Positions 1-9,936 are shown, counted from the first letter of the stretch. The stretch: 37,118 nt of DNA from Diphasiastrum complanatum (GCA_029204225.1 MU835690.1:1-37118), one strand, 5' to 3'. Notes: generated from the letters alone by a model not told the origin. Made by a program: numbers and translations.

Positions 1-112
1 CCTGTCATTCAAGTTCAGAGTTATTATATGGAAGTGCACCGATTATTTAAAAGACAACATGCAACAAAAGAAATTGTTATTTGCGGGCACAAGGTGGGGT
101 ATGAGCAAACCT

Positions 113-433
113 TCAATTTTCCACCAATGGCACCAATTCGTCCAATAATTTGTCAAGCTCCACATCTCCAACAGTCTCTTCAGACTTTCTACCAGATTTG
201 AGTATCATGGACATTATTAGGTCCTTGGCTATGCTCATTTGAAACTTTCTTGGACCTGCCTTTCTGTCTGCAGTAATTGCATTTTCGACCAATTTTCTAG
301 TTTTTTCGATAGTCCTCTTTGAAGTTCCTGGTTGCACGTCGTGTCCATGTTCTCCCCTATGGATCATTATTTGGGTGAGAGTGGTGTCTCTTGGCATCAC
401 ATAATAAACCGTACATGGACATGATGCAGATTG
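113..433 (-). pseudogene. Distal part of the gene interrupted by element B; zinc-finger-like segment
   Basis: One minus-strand frame runs from about 433 to a TGA at 113-115. It begins with a CPC pair, then YYVMPRDTTL, then HRGEHGHD. Together with the two cysteines in the neighbouring block (474-664) this gives a Cys-Cys...Cys-Cys...His-His layout, which recalls WRKY/FLYWCH-type fingers at the N-terminus of plant MULE-like transposases. A charged, helix-like stretch follows (TSKRTIEKTRKLVENA). The frame differs from that of 474-664, and the 60 bases between hold a T-rich tract ending in CAG (minus strand). That could be a splice acceptor, but no donor of suitable length and phase is clear, so an indel is equally possible. 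I do not recognise the family by name. Nothing coding was seen in bases 1-112. Confidence 0.4.
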
Positions 434-473
434 CTGTATTTGACAAAAAGAAAAAGAAATTGTGCCAATAGCA

Positions 474-664
474 TCAGTTGAGATACCAACCGGGCATGTT
501 TAGGCCTGTAGTTCCTTTAAAGAAAATGTTGTTTTTTTTTCCAGTATTTATGTATTGGGAACATGTAACCCTTGGGCACTCCAGTAAGCCAACACAATAA
601 CTAATCCTCACTATTGCATCACAAGATACATTGATGGTCATTGGTTTGGTCCAAACATGCCCAT
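474..664 (-). pseudogene. Middle part of the interrupted gene, left of element B
   Basis: The minus-strand frame from 664 down to a stop at 474 encodes HVWTKPMTINVSCDAIVRIS and continues with GLLECPRVTC. It resumes the frame of 10768-11176 exactly when element B and one copy of its CCCAT target duplication are removed. That shows B landed in an existing reading frame. The cysteine pair CPRVTC may be the first half of a zinc finger whose remainder lies in 113-433. No domain is recognised with certainty. Confidence 0.5.
660..664. repeat. Target-site duplication CCCAT, left side of element B
   Basis: CCCAT directly precedes the LTR edge at 665. The same five bases follow the other LTR edge at 10763-10767. 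A 5-bp duplication is the usual size for Ty1/copia integration. Confidence 0.8.
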
Positions 665-1004
665 TGTCGCGGAAGCTGTTACGTTTCGTGTTCGTCCTCT
701 CTCTTTTGATTCGCAAACAATTTTCTGTCTTTGAATTTTCTTTTCGTGCGAAAGCTGTTACGTTTCGTGTTCGTCCTCTCTCTTCTGATTCGCGAACAAT
801 TTTCTGTCTTTGAATTTTCTTTTCGTGCGGAAGCACTTACAGGATCCCAGACACTCGACTAAGCATCACAAAACATATTTTATTCTAGCAATCAAAAGAC
901 ACAGCACAAGGCCAAGAGATACACGAAATAGAGCGACTATATTGTCAGTTTGGTTTTAGAGCAAGATCGTCAATGTCTCTCTCGTTGGCGAAATGACTCT
1001 CTGC
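665..1004 (-). repeat. Truncated 3' LTR of element B
   Basis: Matches the left part of the LTR at 10003-10762, including the segments around GGATCCCAGACACTCGAC and GCGACTATATTGTCAG. The edge is TGTCGC here against TGTTGC in the other copy. The match stops near 1004, where the sequence passes directly into RNase H coding sequence. A deletion has therefore removed the end of pol, the polypurine tract and over half of the LTR. It also carries an internal 79-bp duplication absent from the other LTR. Confidence 0.8.
673..830. repeat. Two-copy tandem repeat of about 79 bp inside the 3' LTR of B
   Basis: A unit starting AAGCTGTTACGTTTCGTG occurs twice in a row, at about 673-751 and 752-830, with few differences. 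The 5' LTR at 10003 onward has only one unit. The duplication therefore arose in this LTR after the element was copied. Confidence 0.8.
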
Positions 1005-1470
1005 AGCCACACTACCTCATTTGCCACTTTCAAGGCTGCGACGTACTCAGCTTCGCAAGAGGATTGAGCTATCAGGGTTTGTTTTTTGCATATCCAGCTG
1101 ATTGCAGTTCCACACGCTATTGTACATCCTCCAGTAATGGACTTGTTGTCATCCTTGCAGCTCGCCCAGCTCGCATCACTGTAGTGATGCAGCTCGAATC
1201 CTTTCTCCTCATTTCTAGCTCTGTAGGTTAATCCAATATTCTGGGTACCCTTCAGATACTGTAGGATTCGTTTGGCCATTTGCCAATGTGCTAGACCAGG
1301 ATTGGAACAGAATTGGCTCAATGCGTAAACAAAGAAGACCAGATTCGGTCTAGTACAAATTGTCAAGTACATCAGACTCCTAATTAAGTTTTGGTAGGGT
1401 ATACCTGCCATTTTCTGTTCTTCCTGTTTTTGGGAAATCTTGTTTCGTGAGCTTGGCTCCAACTATCATT
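956..1470 (-). pseudogene. Copia RNase H domain of element B, fused into the LTR
   Basis: Minus-strand translation shows the standard end of copia pol: SLMYLTICTRPNLVF, then LQYLKGTQNIGLTY, then YSDASWASCKDDNKSITG with the RNase H Asp, then SSCEAEYVAALKVANEVVWL with the catalytic Glu. At about 1005 the frame runs straight into LTR sequence and ends at 956 with a short LTR-encoded tail. The final part of RNase H, normally with the D/SAI and TKHID motifs, is deleted; compare element I (19835-20500), which keeps it. Fairly intact otherwise. Confidence 0.85.
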
Positions 1471-1526
1471 GGTGTAGCTTTCTCTTTGCAGTCCATCATG
1501 TGGTACTGCTTCAGCACTTTTTTGGC

Positions 1527-2340
1527 CTATTCTGACTGACTCAAGTGCATTTTGCCATTTGTTCGATCTCTTCTGATCTCCAACCCTAGGCATTTTGTTG
1601 CTTCTCCAAGATCTGTGATTTTGTAGCTTTTAGAAATCTGACTCTTCGTGTCTTTGATCAGCATCAAGGAATTTTCTATCATCAGCGAATCATCCACGAA
1701 AATGGTCAGTATCACAAAATCCTTTCCTACTCTTTTGATGTAGACATTAAAGTCTAGTTGAGTGGGGTTGAAATCTAGAGACTTCAGAAGACCATCAACC
1801 TTTTTGTACCAGGCCCGTGATGCATGTATTAGACCGTAGATGCATCTCTACAAACGACAGACATATTGTCTGTTGTCGGGGTCTTCATAGCCTTCAGGTT
1901 GCTTCATGAAGATCTTCTCCTCTAGATCTCCATGGAGAAAGACTGTTTTCACATCAATTTGGTGAATTTCTAGATTGTACTGTGTGGCGTATGCAAGGAG
2001 TAGCCTTATGCTTGTCATCTTCACCATGGGCGAATATGTGTCAAAATAGTCGATACCATATCTCTACGTGTAGCCCTTTGCAACAAGCCTTGCCTTGTAG
2101 CGACCAATAGTGCCATCTGATTTTAGCTTTTTCTTGTACACCCACTTGCAGTCGACTATTTTTCTGTTTTCTGGTAGTGGCTCTAATGTTTGTGCCTCAT
2201 TTTGCCTCATCGACTCGATCTCCTATGACATTGCCTGCTTCAAGAATTCTCCCTCTAGACTCTGCATAGCTTCTTGGTTTGTTGCTGGCTCTTTTGTGAA
2301 GCTGCAGTACTCAAACTGCGCGTCTTCGCTCTATTGAAGA
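1527..2340 (-). pseudogene. Copia reverse transcriptase of element B
   Basis: Minus-strand translation carries copia RT motifs in order: a CKWVYKKKLKSDG segment near 2150, RLVAKGYT near 2090, EIHQIDVKTVFLHGDL with a catalytic Asp near 1940, and LTIFVDDSLMIE with the paired catalytic Asp residues near 1700. Several in-frame stops interrupt it (for example after VAKGYT, and in the RCIYGL region) and the end is frameshifted, so it cannot make an active enzyme. It lies between the integrase linker (2400 upward) and RNase H (below 1470). Confidence 0.85.
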
Positions 2341-2399
2341 TTGTCAAAATAGCGGTCTGGAGCTCTTCTTTGTCTTGTTGACCTTCGAGGTTCATTTCG

Positions 2400-3474
2400 T
2401 CACTGCTCGAACATTTCTTGTTCGTGGGGTCGATCCTCTGCTTCCTGTTGCTCTAGAATCTGGGGCTCTGCATTCTGATTTGATGGATGTCCTCGATCTC
2501 CCCCTTGAGTAGGCAGCAGTGTGAAGATCTCAAGGCCTCTTTCGTCTTTCAGTCCAAAGAATGTGGACTCGTCGAACTTCACATCTCTGTTCGAAACAAC
2601 TTTCTTTGTGGTCGGATCGTAGAGTCTGTACACATGTGTTCCGTTCAAGTAGTCGACCATGATTGTTTGCTCGGATTTGTCATCGAGCTTGCTTCTCTTT
2701 TCCTTTGGAATGTGCTTGTATGTTGCACATCCAAACACTCGTATGTATGACAGATCAGGCTTTCTGCCTATCCACATTTTGTATGGTGTTTTGTTCTCCA
2801 ACGCTGTCGTTGTAGATGTATTCTGCAAGTGTACAGCTGCAACTATTGCCTCGATCCAGAATTGACCTAGCAATTGAGCATGTGCCATCATGCATTTGGC
2901 TCCTTCAACTAGCGTTCTATTTTTTTTTTTTGTCACACCGTTGTATTCTTTGTGTATGTAGGAGTGAACTGGTGTTCGATCCCCTGTTCTTCGCATAATC
3001 TTGAAAATTATGTGCTTTTTATTCACCTCCATTGTCAGATCTAAGGATTTGTATCTTTTGCAAGGTGTGTCGCTCTGCGAATGCCACGAACTTTTTGAAA
3101 GAATCAAATACATCGCATTTTTTTCTTCAAGTAGTAGATCGTGGTCATTCGGCTGTAATCATCTATGAACGTTAGAAAATATCTTGAACCTGAGAGCGAA
3201 TCTGTTTTCATCGGTCCACACACATCAGAGTGGACGAGCTCAAGAACTTCTTTTGCTCTTCTTCCCTCATGTGTGAATGGATTCTGATGTTGCTTGCCTT
3301 TCTGACAAGCTTCGCAGAACTCAACCTCTGGCCTTGAAATCTTGAGACCTGTGACAATGTCCTTTCTGCTCATGTCATACAGGCTCCACATGTTTCGATG
3401 ATACATTCTTCTATGCCAGAGCTGATCTTTGTTTTCTGAAGCATTTAATATGCTTTCAAACTTGCTGATTATTT
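2400..3474 (-). pseudogene. Copia integrase of element B, with frameshifts and a catalytic Glu lost
   Basis: From 3474 down, the minus strand encodes the HHCC zinc-binding region (HRRMYHRNMW ... CEACQKGK), the first catalytic Asp (HSDVCGPM), FLTFIDDYSR, and SDNGGE with the second Asp in a shifted frame near 3025. The DDE glutamate should lie in a V-E-R-K-N-R-T motif, but here the motif reads GVTKKKNRT, with Lys at the catalytic Glu position, near 2905-2930. The C-terminal part (YKMWIGRKPDLSYIRVFGCA ... YDPTTKKVVSNRDVKFDE) and an acidic linker end at 2400. At 3470-3474 the frame is cut by element A and continues at 8783. Confidence 0.9.
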
Positions 3475-4307
3475 TGTGAAAAATGCAAAAATAAGCTTGG
3501 TAGAGGCCAAAAATCTTGTATATAGATAAACACACATGTGTGGAGCCTGTTCCCACATGTGAAAATAGTGTTCTTGTCATGTACCATAATCATATAGGTT
3601 GTACATATGATTTAATTCAAGTTCTAGTGGCTAAAAAGGCCAAAAACTAGTTTTCTAGACATATGACACATGGCATCAATCTATTGATTGCATGAGCCAC
3701 ATCCTTTGGTTAGGTGTCATATCCCATGTGTAGAGGACAGCTCACATGTGTGGAATAAGCTGAAGTAGTCGAATTTTGACTTCTAGAAGATTTCCAAGTA
3801 GATCTCCATATAGAAGGAAAATGGACCAAAAGTGCTCAAAATAGAAGGTTTTGTCCAAGTGTCAGTTTTGCATGATGAATCATCATATGACAAAGCACCT
3901 TCACACATGTGGGATCAGAGGGATGATCAGTACCACGAGCTCCCACTTATTGTATATATAGAGCCACATTTGGCCATAATCAATGTGAGACACCAATCTT
4001 GGTTTTGGAAGCAATTTTGAGTGATTCTCTCCATTTGTCTACATTTGTTTTGATTGTTTTGAGATTCTATCAATGTGTACTTGATTTTCAGGTTGGATTC
4101 CGTACCCTGACAGGGTTTCACACGTGTGAAACCAGCAAGTACATTTACCTTCAATAAATGATTGTTCTTGTTTGGATTTTATGTCTAGAATTGATCTAGA
4201 TTGATCTTAATCTTATGTAGATTGATAGATCAAGTAAATCTAACATCCAATCCCTCTTGAGGATCAGATTAGGATCCACTCTTGGTCCTTTTTGTACTTT
4301 TTCCACA
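3475..4307 (+). repeat. 5' LTR of element A
   Basis: Starts TGTGAAAAATGC and ends TTTTTCCACA. A TATATATA box is at 3953-3960 and AATAAA at 4153-4158. It contains an unusual set of palindromic CACATGTG or CACGTG motifs: 3531-3542, 3554-3561, 3743-3750, 3904-3911, and a perfect 18-base palindrome at 4115-4132. The 62-codon frame at 3832-4020 recurs in the other LTR and is not considered a gene. Confidence 0.93.
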
Positions 4308-4320
4308 TGGTATCAGAGCC
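4308..4320 (+). other. Primer binding site of element A (initiator-Met tRNA)
   Basis: TGGTATCAGAGCC directly abuts the LTR end at 4307. It matches the complement of the 3' end of plant initiator-Met tRNA, the usual primer for minus-strand synthesis in copia elements. Confidence 0.92.
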
Positions 4321-5902
4321 TAGTACAAGAGGTTTTGTTGAAATTGATAGGGTTAATCCAAATCAAGGCCAAAATTAGCAGTTTTTTGGAAACTAGTCAA
4401 ATTTTGTGTAGCGAGTTGGATTTGATAGCTATCCTCAAAATTTTTGGTCCAGATCTTGTTGTGGGATGTAGGAACCCTTTTCACACGTGTGAGGCCGTAC
4501 AGCTCCGTTTTTTACTGAGAAATTTCAAAAATTTGTAGAATTTGATTCACATACCCAATTTGAGTGATTTTTGGTGCAAAATCAAGCATTTTCTATAGTG
4601 AATCTAATCCCTTGATTAGTTCTTGGATTAGATCAGCCAAAAAATTAAAATTGAAGCTTGAAAAAGGTGCATTAATTGATCTTCTCTGATTCTTTGAGTG
4701 TATGTTGAAGTTAAGAGAGATTTTGCTAAAAATCATAGATTAAGAAGTGATATGCAAGGTGAGAGGTTGTAATCCATTGTACCATCACTCTAGATTTGTT
4801 CAAGAGTGATAGGGTCAAGTTTAGATGCATCAATTTGCTAGAAAACATCCTTGGATCTGTCCTCCAAGTGAAACCTTTGAGAGTTTCTAGTGCATATAGA
4901 GCATCTATGCAAATCTTTTGTAGAATTTGGCATAGATTGACTTAAATTGAGAGTTCTAGAAAAGAGATTGAGATACAAGTCACAATGTTCAACCCTACTC
5001 AATTTGTTTGAGTGATTGTAAGGTTTGAAAAGAGTCAGTAAGGTGTCTATGGCAAATGTGTAGAGAGAGATCCAATTTTCTAAGAGTTCCTTCCTTTGTA
5101 GAAGGCAAGATCTAGAAGCTCATTTTGTGTTGTTATTGGTGGAGAGTTTGTCTCTTCCCAGGTGATCAAATCTTTCTAAGTGGCATTAGCTCTTTGAAGC
5201 ACAATATCTTAGTGAAAAAAATCACAACCTTTGATTTTGAATTTCATTCCAAGTCTTAAGAGGTAGAGTAATTGGTGGAATCCAATAGGGGTGATTGAAT
5301 CAATTTATTAAACAAAAATTGACATAGTATGTATGAAACTCAAATTAGTTCTATTCAACTTTCTTTGTGAGAGTGTGAGGGTCAATTTGAGATCCCATTG
5401 GATGTCCAGAATGAGGAGTCTATATTTGAGTATTCATGCATGGTTGAGATCTTTGTGAATCTCTAGTTGTCTAATTTTTTAAGCTTTGTGAAAAATTGGT
5501 GGTATAGTTTGTTGTCAAATCAAATCAAATTCATTTTAAATCTCAAGTGTGAGATTATTTGGGTCAAGAGTGAGTCCAAAAGAAGTGATTAAGTTTGATT
5601 TTCATGTATTTGAAACAAAACCCATCTTTTGTTCAAGAATCTCAAGTGTTGAGAGAACTAGTCAAGTGAAAAGGAAAATCTAGGTGTCGAATCTTTTTCA
5701 TATGCATTTCAGCTTTCAAAAAAAAGAGTCATTGGTATTTGATGAGTCCAATAGGAGATTGGATCTGATTTCTTTAGTGATTTGATTCAAAGATTGTGTG
5801 CTTTTGTCTTAGTGATCAAAGCAAAGTTTCCAAGTGACTAGTCATTACTGTGAAGATTGATTCTTAGGTTTGTGAGCTGGATCTTTTGTAGATCCTTCTA
5901 GA
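4321..5902 (+). other. Leader / decayed gag region of element A
   Basis: About 1.6 kb without a convincing reading frame. It has a further CACGTG palindrome (TCACACGTGTGA, 4481-4492), and many short AT-rich, weakly repeated phrases. By position it should hold the 5' untranslated leader and the start of gag, but I could not recognise gag sequence here. Confidence 0.5.
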
Positions 5903-6927
5903 TTGTTGAAGATGTTCAAATCTAGTCTCTTGAAAGTCACAAATTACATTTGTAGAATCATATCACAAGTTTTTATTCACATGGCATCAATAGGTGGCAT
6001 CCTATTGAAGGAAAGAAAGGATCTTGAGTGCAACCTTTGTGGCAAGGAAGATATTTTTTCTCAAGATGCTACAAAAAGAAGACCAATCCATCCAAGGAGA
6101 ACCAAATCAAGGGGGCCGAGGTGAAGGATGGAGCTTCAAGTTCAAAATGCAAATACAAAAAGGACAAGTCCAAGGAAAGGTGTTTCCTTTCTAGAAAGGT
6201 GAATGAGGCTTGGAGTCTCACAAAGACTTACAAGATTTGTCTTCAAGAGTCCATCACAACACATGTCAAATCTTTTGAAATTTTTCATTTGGAAGTGCAT
6301 TGTTTGGTTCAAGATGCAAAGACAGATGTCACTTTCATGAAAGTAACTTGGATTTATTTCATGTCCTTGGAAAGTATTTTGCTTGGAACTTTGGACAAGT
6401 TCAAACTTATTGTTATTATCCAAGAGAAATCAATCAAGAATAAGGAGCAATCACAAAATGAAAATAGTTTCATTTATGCGCTCATGTCAACTTATGAAGT
6501 ACCATTTTGCTTTGAAGAGATTTTTGTATCTCAAAGGTGGATTAAGGCAATACTAGTTGAGTGTGATGCCTTAAAAGATAGCAAAATATGTTTTCCTTGT
6601 AAGCTTACATTAGTTATGAAGTCAAGGGAATGGAAATATCTTCATAATGTAGGATCTTTTGGTTTCAATAAGATCATGAATGATGTGTTCATTCATAAAG
6701 ATGAAAATTGTAAGTTTTCAATCTTAAAGGCAAGCTGTAAACTTCTTATGAGAATAAGTGAAGCATCCAAAGTGGACACTTATATCCATAAGCAAGTAGT
6801 TAGCCTTATTGAGATGGAAATGCCTTTTGATTTCAATATTAGAAAAATCATGCCAAGTTGTGGTGATTTTTGGACTTATGTTTTTAGCATAAGTAATTTT
6901 GATAATCATAGGAAGTGCATATTGTGA
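5903..6927 (+). CDS. Element A ORF 1: zinc-knuckle remnant plus RT-N-terminus-like module
   Basis: A 299-codon open frame ends at 6927 and begins near 6028 without an ATG. In the overlapping frame just upstream, CNLCGKED is the first half of a gag zinc knuckle. A one-base shift at the following T run puts FFSRCYKKK into the 299-codon frame, with Ile where the zinc-binding His belongs. Codons near 6475-6600 (VPFCFEEIFVSQRWIKAILV) resemble the segment that opens copia reverse transcriptase. The rest, including CKLLMRISEASKVDTYIHK, is unrecognised but repeats in ORF 2 (7030-7812). Protease and integrase are absent. That the frame stays open for 900 bases is notable; whether it is translated is unknown. 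Confidence 0.5.
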
Positions 6928-7029
6928 GGTCATAGTTGTTGTGATCATTATGAGACATGGAGGTCTCAAATTTCCATCAAAAAGGAGCACCATGAAGAGG
7001 ATCTTAAGGAGTCATCTCAAGGTTCAAAT

Positions 7030-7812
7030 GTGCCAAGGATTGAGGAGGAGAGACCTTCTCAAATTGTGATTCCAAAAAGAAACTCAAGAAATATGGTTGA
7101 GTCCATGTGGCTCACATTTCAAGGGAAAGAGGAGCATATCTCATGTGGTATACATCACATACTTATTTCTCTTATGTCATTTGATAAATCAATCTGCTTT
7201 AGTGAGATCATTGCATCTCAAAATTGGAGTAAAACCATACTAGCTGAGTATGAAGTCTCTCTTGAGAACATAGATGATGTTCTTAAAAGGTTGAAATTGA
7301 TTTTAAATCAATTAGAAAGCAAATGGTTATTTCATCAAATGTATGCTCTTGAGTCATGCAAGAGCAAAAGTGATTTGTTCACTCATAGTTTGAAAATTTG
7401 TATTGAGGCAAATTGTAAACTCTTTATGAGAGTAAGTGAATCATCTTCTAAAGACACTCATCTCCATAATGAAGTATTTAGCCTCATTGGATCAGAGATT
7501 AGCATGGTAAACAAGCATGAAGATATGATGCAAACACTTTGTTATTATAGCATGCATAGTCTTGCCAATTTGGATGAGTCTAATTCTCTAGATCGTGGTA
7601 ACATGATGTTAGATCTTTGTGATCCTAATAAATCAAGAAGAAATATTTATTTTCTCATGAAGGAGCATGCACATGAAGAAGGAGCAAGCCTCAAAGTCAA
7701 GCATCTACATGAAATTTGGAAGGACTCAATTTTGGAGGTGCTAGGATGGTGCAAAGCTCTCAAGCTCATCAAAGATGTCAACATCAAAGAAGCACTATCA
7801 TGGATATGGTGA
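7030..7812 (+). CDS. Element A ORF 2: second copy of the ORF 1 module
   Basis: A 260-codon open frame about 100 bases after ORF 1. SICFSEIIASQNWSKTILAE aligns with FCFEEIFVSQRWIKAILVE of ORF 1, and both resemble the start of copia RT. Further on, CKLFMRVSESSSKDTHLHNE aligns with CKLLMRISEASKVDTYIHKQ. ORF 1 and ORF 2 thus hold a duplicated module of roughly 120-130 residues that has diverged a lot at protein level yet stays open in both copies. The C-terminal part, with the LMKEHAHEEG and IWKDSILEVLGW segments, has no recognised relative. It lies about 140 bases before the 3' LTR, the place where some copia elements have an extra ORF. No RT active-site motif is present. Confidence 0.5.
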   Translation: MPRIEEERPSQIVIPKRNSRNMVESMWLTFQGKEEHISCGIHHILISLMSFDKSICFSEIIASQNWSKTILAEYEVSLENIDDVLKRLKLILNQLESKWLFHQMYALESCKSKSDLFTHSLKICIEANCKLFMRVSESSSKDTHLHNEVFSLIGSEISMVNKHEDMMQTLCYYSMHSLANLDESNSLDRGNMMLDLCDPNKSRRNIYFLMKEHAHEEGASLKVKHLHEIWKDSILEVLGWCKALKLIKDVNIKEALSWIW

Positions 7813-7936
7813 TTTCAGATCAACATCAAGCTCATTGGCTGATCTTCACACCTTTTGAACCAGCAAAGACCAATTCAGCCCATGGAGTCAAGTTCAAGAT
7901 CATCACGTTTTCCATCAAGCTAGATCTACCAAGCTA

Positions 7937-7949
7937 GATTTTTGAGGAG
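7937..7949 (+). other. Polypurine tract of element A
   Basis: GATTTTTGAGGAG lies immediately before the 3' LTR start at 7950. Its purine-rich end is short but correctly placed to prime plus-strand synthesis. Confidence 0.6.
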
Positions 7950-8782
7950 TGTGAAAAATGCAAAAATAAGCTTGGTAGAGGCCAAAAATCTTGTATATAG
8001 ATAAACACACATGTGTGGAGCCTGTTCCCAAATGTGAAAATAGTGTGCTTGTCATGTACCATAATCATATAGGTTGTACATATGATTTAATTCAAGTTCT
8101 AGTGGCTAAAAAGGCCAAAAACTAATTTTCTAGACATATGACACATGGCATCAATCTATTGATTGCATGAGCCACATCCTTTGGTTAGGTGTCATATCCC
8201 ATCTGTAGAGGACATCTCACATGTGTGGAATAAGCTGAAGTAGGCGAATTTTGACTTCTAGAAGATCTCCAAGTAGATCTCCATATAGAAGGAAAATGGA
8301 CCAAAAGTGCTCAAAATAGAAGGTTTTGTCCAAGTGTCAGTTTTGCATGATGAATCATCATATGACAAAGCACCTTCACATATGTGGGATCAGAGGGATG
8401 ATCAGTACCACGAGCTCCCACTTATTGTATATATAGAGCCACATTTGGCCATAATCAATGTGAGACACCAATCTTGGTTTTGGAAGCAATTTTGAGTGAT
8501 TCTCTCCATTTGTCTACATTTGTTTTGATTGTTTTAAGGTTCTATCAATGTGTACTTGATTTTCAGGTTGGAGTTCGTACCCTAACAGGGTTTCACACGT
8601 GTGAAACCAGCAAGTACATTTACCTTCAATAAATGATTGTTCTTGTTTGGATGTTATGTCTAGAATTGATCTAGATTGATCTTAATCTTATCTAGATTGA
8701 TAGATCAAGTAAATTTAACATCCAATCCCTCTTGAGGATCAGATTAGGATCCACTCTTGGTCCTTTTTGTACTTTTTCCACA
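7950..8782 (+). repeat. 3' LTR of element A
   Basis: Same length as the 5' LTR, with about 16 substitutions and no indel seen by eye. TATA box at 8428-8435 and AATAAA at 8628-8633. TATTT follows at 8783-8787. Confidence 0.93.
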
Positions 8783-8941
8783 TATTTTGGCCTGGTAGAG
8801 ATTTCCTTCTCTGCATAAGACCGTCAGCAACTTGTTTGTCATCTTCTCGATCATAAGGCAAGTGTTGTTGTCGAACAAAACTTGAATGCCTAGATCTGCC
8901 ATCTTGGAGACAGAAAGCAGATCCTTTCTGAGTGAGGGCAC
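8783..8941 (-). pseudogene. Protease/pre-integrase segment of element B, right of A
   Basis: Minus-strand frame with PSLRKDLLSVSKMADLG, typical of the end of copia protease and the gag-pre-integrase segment, then GNLYQAK just before the A insertion. The same frame resumes at 3474 with SKFESILNASENKDQLWHRR. Confidence 0.85.
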
Positions 8942-8952
8942 ATAGAGTGCTC

Positions 8953-9936
8953 CTATATCAAGATCTTCTTGTTGCAGGTTATGTGAGATGTTGCTCCTGA
9001 ATTGATGACTACATCGTAGTCATGTTCAGAGTAGCTTGTTGAAGCTTCGTCGAGTATCGTGAAAGCTTCGTCACCTCTTTCAGCATCCTTTGATGACTTT
9101 GCAACGTTTGCCTTTTCAGCTTTGTTTTTCCTTTTTGGGTTGAATATGCAGTCTATGCAGAATGCCCTTTCTTCTTGCAATGCATGCAAGGTATTGCTGG
9201 ATTGAACCAGCATTTGTTGGTCGTATGGCCTAGTTTGTGGCAGTGATCGCAGGAAGAAGATTGCTAATTTGAGGACTTCATCTTCTCGAATCTTGGCTTG
9301 TTTTTGTTTTTTCTTCTTTCCTTTCGTGAAGAGAGCCTTCTCTTGATCACTGCTTCTCTCTCCTTCGTCTCTCATCAGTCTCTCATCATCGACAATACTG
9401 ACTGCTTTGTTGAATGTCATATCTGGTAGACTCAGTATGAGCATTCTCAGCGGCTGATAGGACATCGATAGAGATTTCATGAAGTACATTAGCTGTTGTG
9501 GTGGTGGGACCTGGTGCTCCTGTCCTGATGTAGCGAGTTGAGCAAAAATTGTTCTGATCTTCTGAACACGCTGATCTAACTGGTTGCCATCCCACCGTAT
9601 GGATTGCAGCTGATTGTGAAGGTGCATGACTGAAGCTACAGTATTCACTTCATACTTCTGCTTTAATCTTTCCCACGCTGCATGGCTGCTTTCACAGTCT
9701 TCAATCTGCATGAGTAGACCTTCATTTATGGACGAAACGATGATCACCATTGCGCGCTCATCCTTTCTGATATATTCGGCTCTCCTCGGATCTCCCTCTG
9801 GAGGCTGCACCTCTAAGAGCTCAATCACCGACCAGATGCCTTCGCCCTTCAGGATTGTTTTGATTTTGAATTTCCAGATTCTGTAATTTGCACCATCAAG
9901 ACTAATTGCTACTCTGGTTTGGATTTTTGTAGCCAT
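8953..9936 (-). pseudogene. Gag and protease start of element B; protease Asp changed to Asn
   Basis: Starts with ATG at 9936, 55 bases after the primer binding site. Residues 1-190 are a copia gag: DGANYRIWKFKIKTIL, then DCESSHAAWERLKQKYE, then MHLHNQLQSIRWDGNQLDQ (UBN2/Retrotran_gag families). The double CCHC zinc knuckle is encoded near 9165-9250 but in another frame, with a stop in the second knuckle, so the main frame reads through it as unrelated sequence. Near the end the protease motif reads VINSGATSH; functional copia proteases have DSGATSH, so the catalytic Asp is lost by GAT to AAT. The frame stops at 8953. Confidence 0.9.

Larger units (their letters stand above)
3475..8782 (+). 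mobile_element. Non-autonomous LTR retrotransposon A, nested in element B
   Basis: Two 833-bp LTRs (3475-4307 and 7950-8782), a primer binding site at 4308, a purine-rich tract before the 3' LTR and a perfect TATTT target duplication (3470-3474, 8783-8787) define a complete 5308-bp insertion. By eye the LTRs differ at about 16 positions (about 2%), so the insertion is fairly recent. Removing A plus one TATTT joins the pre-integrase frame of B exactly. There is no recognisable protease, integrase or complete RT. The interior holds a decayed gag zinc knuckle and two long open frames with RT-N-terminus-like stretches. It would need proteins from another element. Confidence 0.93.

Noticed and set aside
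113-400. Ribosomal-protein-like reading of the VENAITADRKAGPRKF segment
   Set aside because: The resemblance is limited to a few charged residues and the upstream frame does not fit any ribosomal protein.
434-486. A 53-base intron between the two left-flank blocks of the interrupted gene
   Set aside because: The acceptor looks good, but the donor that would fit is too close and in the wrong phase; recorded only as intron or indel.
3832-4020. A 62-codon ORF repeated at 8307-8495 with identical translation
   Set aside because: Both copies lie at the same place in the two LTRs of element A and overlap its TATA box; LTR identity explains them.
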